Below, piece after piece: positions 59,101 through 64,000 of a stretch of 64,000 bases of DNA. The notes beneath the pieces are model-generated. The model ran no database searches, had not been told where the DNA came from, and saw only the letters and a program-made list of their open reading frames with translations. The stretch spans positions 1,294,501 through 1,358,500 of the forward strand of contig JAUCBN010000016.1 in the NCBI GenBank assembly GCA_035048815.1, given 5' to 3'. A program made the translations under genes and the position numbers. Position 1 is the stretch's first letter, and the number at the start of each line of letters is the position of its first letter. This DNA comes from Abelmoschus esculentus (taxonomy: Eukaryota; Streptophyta; Magnoliopsida; Malvales; Malvaceae).

Positions 59101-62100
59101 AAAATCTGCCGACAAGTAAATAGCTTAGAAGAACAAAGAAAGCACAATAAAGGAAAGAAATCAATTGACTTGCATATATTCCTTGTCATGTTACTTCCTT
59201 AGAAGTGACTTGAAATGTAGTTTAATATCAACAAACATATGCACCTATCGAAGGATGGAATCATAGTTATATGTAATATACATACATATACAATACCTAA
59301 GGAAAGCTTGATGTGATGCCCAAATAATAATTTACACTTCTTTTTTATTTCAAGAAACTCCTCAAAAAAAAATTTAAACCAACACAGTTAATTCTCTGTA
59401 AAACCAACTACACCCAACTAAAAAACATTGACTAGTCCATGATCAAAGCAACCACCACATTACTCCTAAGCCTAATTTACCGTCACTCAGGCTAGTTAGC
59501 TAGATGATTATTTGTCATTTTGCTTTAACAGGTAGGATTCAACCTTTACCATCCTAAATCAATCAGAAAAGAATGTGTCCTTTCCAAACCAATAGCCCCA
59601 AAATGATAAATTTCTTGTTCACAAATGTAACCAATAAATCGAAAAAGTTGGTGGCACAATGCACTGTATGGCACTAGTTCATACAGACCCAAAAATGTAA
59701 AATGAAAACAGCACTGAGATAAAACTTTCCACATACTGAAGTTAAAATACCTGACCACCTTGCTCAGCATAGAAACTTGTGGATTCCAAAACTATACCAA
59801 CATCATCACCGGCACTTGCACTTTTCACAAACTCAGAGCCAGTGTATATGGCCTTTATTACACTTTCATGATCCTGGAAAAAGGGAGAAACCTCAAGACT
59901 TGGAATACTCCATCATCAAAAGGATAGAACGAGTAGCTGACTTCTAAAGTTTCTACTACAAATAAAAGGAAGCCGCCTCATTACTTCAGGCATGCAATGA
60001 AGAAATTAAAGAGTTAAGAGTTCGAAAAGCAAAGTCCTATTAGATAACAACACCTCCAGCAGATAACCTAAATCAGGTCAGGCACATGACTCCTCTCAAC
60101 GAAAAAGATGGCAATCTAATTACCTTAAAAGTGACAATAAACTTTCAATATTTTCACTAGCCAAATTAATAAAAGCAGACAAAAAGTCTGCTAACTGAAA
60201 CTGAAATGACATCAAAAGCTGAATGGAGACCTTGAACCAAGTGAATTTGAAGGAATCATCTGTTGTAGACACACCCTTCTTGTGCAGTGCAGAGGTAGCA
60301 TCAGCATCCATGACAATTGCACCACCAGCTTGCTGGGAAAAAAAAACTTCTATTAGCATGAAATATGGAGAAAAACTGATGTGAATCTCCTTTCTACCTG
60401 AAGATACATTTGGCTTTTGATGTATAGATTGTTTTCATCTCAAGTCATAAATGCTGTGTCCAAAAATGCCTAGCATCTTTTTACTTATTAAAAAAAATCT
60501 AGCAGATTTTTAACAAAGATTTATTGGATACACAAATCAAACTCCTATAACTATTACCTTATTTCTGGCACTCCTTGACTTTTCCCTGGCCTCATCCATG
60601 GCATTGTTGAATCCCTCAACATCGACAGTCAAACCTCTTTCCTCTGCCATCAACTGTAGGAATGGAAAATTAGGATGGGGAGGCAAATAGATTTACATAT
60701 AGAAAAAGAGAACCAATTCCTGTCTACCTGAGTTAAATCTAAGGGAAACCCATATGTGTCCCACAAGATAAATGCATCCTGAAAAAATAAACAAAAAATG
60801 AGGTAAGACAGCCACATGCATGTAAAGGAGACAGGCTCTTACCAACATAACCAAATTATTCCTTTCAGGTTCACTGGGCTTGAATAAATTTAAAAAAAAT
60901 ATATTTCAAAACTCAGATGGATTATACACACATAGACATATCTCTATATCATCTTTGCTTTGGCTAGCAAGTAGATAAACTTTGTTAATTACCCTAAATT
61001 CATTAGAGCATCCGGTACCATTGAAACTTGCAAAGAAATATTCAAGGAGATTGTAGAAGTAAAAGTAAATTTGACAACCAGCTTAGATTAGGTATCTTAA
61101 AGCTTCTCATAACCACCTAAAGTGCAAAACATAAGTAAAAATAGCATAATTCAAAAAGTAAACAGTATGATGCACTGATAGTGTAAGTTGCCCTTCACAA
61201 TAGAAAATGATGAACTGAGATACAATTACCTGCCCACTTAATACCCTCCCCTGAACATCTTGAGCTGCCTTTTTAAATTTCTCGATTCCCTGAACATAAT
61301 TCACAATTATTCATTGAACACACTGGCAATACACCAATTATTACAGGAAAATCATATCTAAAAACAATTAAGCAACATGACTAGTATAAGAAACCAAGAA
61401 GAGCATATCAAAAGTTGAAACTCAAAATGTACCCTTATTATTGTAACATCTGATTTGAAGCATGTTTTTTCATTGTTTGAAAGCAAGTTAAAATCGTAGA
61501 AATATGTCAAAACAGGAAAACTGAAAGATCAATTAAGCTACATGAAATTCATGTGCTCACTTTCACCAAAGTCTTCCCAAAGCTCGCCTCTTCAGACGCA
61601 ATTATGTCAACAATGCGTGCCTCATGCTGCTTTAACTCTGGGAAAATATCACCCATGATTTCAACCACAATCTTCACAAGCCTGGATCCAAATAAAAACC
61701 AATTACAAGTTAATGACACTGGTTTTAAGCTAATACCGCAAAACCTCAATACACGAAAAAGAAAAAACTTGCTGAAAGAAGAAAATTTTTGGCCCTAACA
61801 AATACATCAATTAAAAAAATCCCATGATACTTAAAGAAAATTCCACTTAACATCTATGCTCATTCTCAAAATACGCAACTAGAATTGTTCTTTCCCCTTT
61901 CTACATACCAAAAGCAGACTGCACCTACTTCTTAATTGTTTAAAAACCCACACCATATTCTAGACAACTATTTCATGTCATTGCAAGTGATCATCAAGGT
62001 AAACTTGAAATGCCTCATTTGGAGAAAGTTGGTGAGACACAATAGTTATATGATAATCATTGCCAAGCATATTCATGACCCTTTTAACTTTTTCACCTAT

Positions 62101-63859
62101 AGGTGGTTCTATCACTATATCTAGAATTTTTCATTTATATGTCAACATGTAAAATAATATGATAATGTGCAATAATAGAAAACATAAAATTCTCTGTAAG
62201 TAGATAAACTTTAATTTATAAATAAATGAACAAATTATTAATTTATCAGTAAAACCATAAAAATTTGGTTGTTCCTACCTGCTGAAAAATCCCTCGGGGG
62301 CTTTTAAGACCTCACTGCCATAGCGAACAGCACGGCGAAGAATACGTCTTAAGACATATTCACGTCCCTCATTGCCTAATCATCAAATACAAACATATGG
62401 ATCAGATTTAGACTACTAAATAAAGCATCTCCAAAAAGAAACTTCAATTGGCTGTATACATGAAATAATTACAAACAATTCCAGTGCAAACAATACCTAC
62501 ACTCACACCCCCAATTGCATTTAAAACACATGAACCATGTAAATGAGGAAATAGCATAAATTGTACAGAATTTGAATATACTTTTAAAGTAAAACAACTT
62601 TGAAGAACTGAATTTCAACCAACCCTGAAAATAGACATCACAAAAATGATTTGAAAAAAATACTCTACCCTACAATATAAACTCAGAGAGAGGAAATTTA
62701 GTAAGTTTAACTATCACCAAATAATAATATGCAATTTACCAGTGCTTAGAACAGGCACAAAAAGGAACCAACAATCTCGCCCGCACTGTTATTAGGTTAA
62801 CAGCAGATGCAAAGAAACAAGAACTAACCAGTTACTGGTCACCCTTCTTTACAGACACGCATGAAGCCATAAATTCACTAACATATAATCAAAGAAAGCA
62901 ATCCAAAAAGCCTCCCCAGCAATCATAACATGGCAATGTTTTTTTTTTTGTTAAATGGACAATTGAACATAAGAAAGAATACCACTGAAACTGAAAATTT
63001 AAACACTCAACAAGTACTTTCATGTCAATATCTACCTGGAGAAGCACCATCAGCAATTGCAAAAGATAACGTTCTAATATGATCAGCAATAACCCTATAT
63101 GCCATGTCAACTTTGTCAGCATCATCGGGCCCAACTTTTCCAGAATATGTGCGTGCACCTGTGACCTGTTAAAGGAGAGAAAATTAATGATTATAGATCA
63201 ATCCTCTTCATTCTAGCTTCAGTTACAAAATCCTTTAAACAAGCCCAGTCAATTAGAGCCAAGTCAGAAAAGTGGAGAAAAAATTGGAAACAGTCGGAAT
63301 TTGAATATCCTTTAGGCTTTATCTAACAGAATAGCTAGCTAAAAGATTACAAAACCATCAAGTGTTAAAATATATGATCAGGCTAGAAACTAAGTAATAT
63401 ATCCCCTGGCTTTAATTAAAAATAGAGGCATACAAGTCATCCAATAGAGCAGTTATACAGTGCGTTTTTCCATCCTATGCAACATTTACAAGAATTATGG
63501 TTTCAAGAAAAAATATAGGGAGAGAAACAATTGTATCAAGGTCAGACCATCTCTAATGCACAGTCCATAAAACTAGTATCAACCTTAAAGGCTACGTCTG
63601 TGAATACACATTCAGAAACTCAAAGATATATTTAGTCATGATATAATATAAAATGAAACAGGGAATAGAAGAAAAGCTAAAAAATACAGGGGAATCGTTG
63701 TCTAACCTGTTGGATGACATCAAAAAACGGCATGAACACATCTGTATCATAATTGCTCATCTTGTTCTGGAGTACCGAAGTCAATCTCTCAAAGCCCAGT
63801 CCAGTGTCAACATGCTTTGCTGGAAGAGGTTTTAGAGAGCCATCGCTTTCCCTATTAAA
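56111..63859 (-). CDS. Alanine--tRNA ligase, C-terminal 19 exons (N-terminus outside the window)
   Basis: Exons in the window, 5' to 3': 63707-63859, 63036-63165, 62279-62375, 61561-61681, 61230-61289, 60728-60778, 60558-60653, 60231-60332, 59751-59873, 58962-59105, 58796-58867, 58628-58703, 58067-58209, 57867-57975, 57598-57785, 56990-57079, 56575-56757, 56315-56494, 56111-56182; 2190 nt, 729 codons plus stop, phases consistent. Roughly the first quarter (class II ATP-binding motifs) lies beyond 64000. Seen here: the end of the catalytic/anticodon-independent region (FNRESDG, HVDTGLGFERL, ARTYSGKVGPDDADKVDMAY, YVLRRILRRAVRYG), the beta-barrel (FYAEQGGQIFDTGSL), the editing-site zinc motifs HTCTHMLNFALR and SELCGGTHITNT, and the C-terminal oligomerisation domain with the GKGGLATGQG motif. 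It charges tRNA-Ala and clears Ser/Gly mischarging. Plant AlaRS is dual-targeted, but the targeting end is not visible. Confidence 0.95.
57117..57135. repeat. G19 homopolymer (C19 in the AlaRS sense strand)
   Basis: 19 consecutive guanines on the plus strand; in the AlaRS transcript this is a C19 run about 37 nt upstream of the acceptor for exon 56990-57079. The exact length may be a sequencing estimate. Confidence 0.9.
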
Positions 63860-64000
63860 CTGCATAAGTGTAACACATATATCAAAGGAAAACCTTATTG
63901 CTGTAAAAGGCTTGCATGACATGCTAGCACAAAAGAAATTAGGCAGATCTCCTACTCTATTGCCCCAGATAAATACTCCAAAAGAACATACACATGTAAT

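Noticed and set aside
1..64000. A new multi-gene system, CRISPR array, prokaryotic operon or phage
   Set aside because: All supported genes are ordinary, independently spliced plant nuclear genes on both strands. No regularly spaced repeats or co-directional clusters of related function were found.

Overview
The window is nuclear DNA from a flowering plant, most likely a eudicot. The genes have many small GT-AG exons in AT-rich intergenic DNA, and the proteins are plant-specific: a chloroplast photosystem II assembly factor, an STP hexose carrier, a plasmodesmal X8 protein and a MAP3K-epsilon. The degenerate TCGAG-rich dispersed repeats and protein flavour would fit cotton or another Malvaceae, but that placement is a guess. 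Exon borders were worked out by eye from reading-frame continuity and GT/AG signals. In eight multi-exon genes the summed exons keep one open frame.

Layout. 0.8-1.8 kb: single-exon RING-H2 E3 ligase (-). 3.7-5.9 kb: four-exon STP-type hexose/H+ symporter (-). 6.6-7.2 kb: possible coding remnant (-). 7.7-8.7 kb: unrecognised two-exon plant gene (+) with an early in-frame stop. 10.1-15.5 kb: twelve-exon JmjC histone demethylase of the KDM3/JMJ25 type (-). 17.1-21.0 kb: seven-exon mitochondrial succinyl-CoA ligase alpha subunit (-). 22.4-24.8 kb: two adjoining pseudogenes (+), an LRR receptor-like protein fragment and a broken porphobilinogen deaminase (HEMC) copy. 25.3 kb: tRNA gene with a tRNA-Glu body but a CUU (Lys) anticodon. 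26.2-27.0 kb: X8/PDCB-like protein (+). 28.2-30.3 kb: LysM protein (-). 32.5-36.5 kb: HCF136 (-). 39.0-54.9 kb: MAP3K-epsilon kinase (+), 23 exons. 56.1 kb to the right edge: alanyl-tRNA synthetase (-), its first part lying outside the window.

Mobile DNA. A defective 4.2-kb Ty1/copia retrotransposon with two LTRs and a 5-bp target duplication sits in an intron of the MAP3K-epsilon gene. Small non-autonomous DNA transposons with identifiable target duplications occur between HCF136 and MAP3K-epsilon (hAT-like with 8 bp; Mutator-like foldback with 11 bp), in an HCF136 intron (Tourist-like, TAA) and in a MAP3K-epsilon intron (decayed hAT-like).

The genes are unrelated housekeeping, signalling and organelle functions, as expected for a plant chromosome arm; nothing suggests a gene cluster or a new multi-gene system. 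The most unusual items are the anticodon-shifted tRNA, the HEMC pseudogene with its separate lesions, the clear MITE insertions in one divergent promoter region, a duplicated gene end at the LysM locus, and long poly-C runs close to splice acceptors in two genes.
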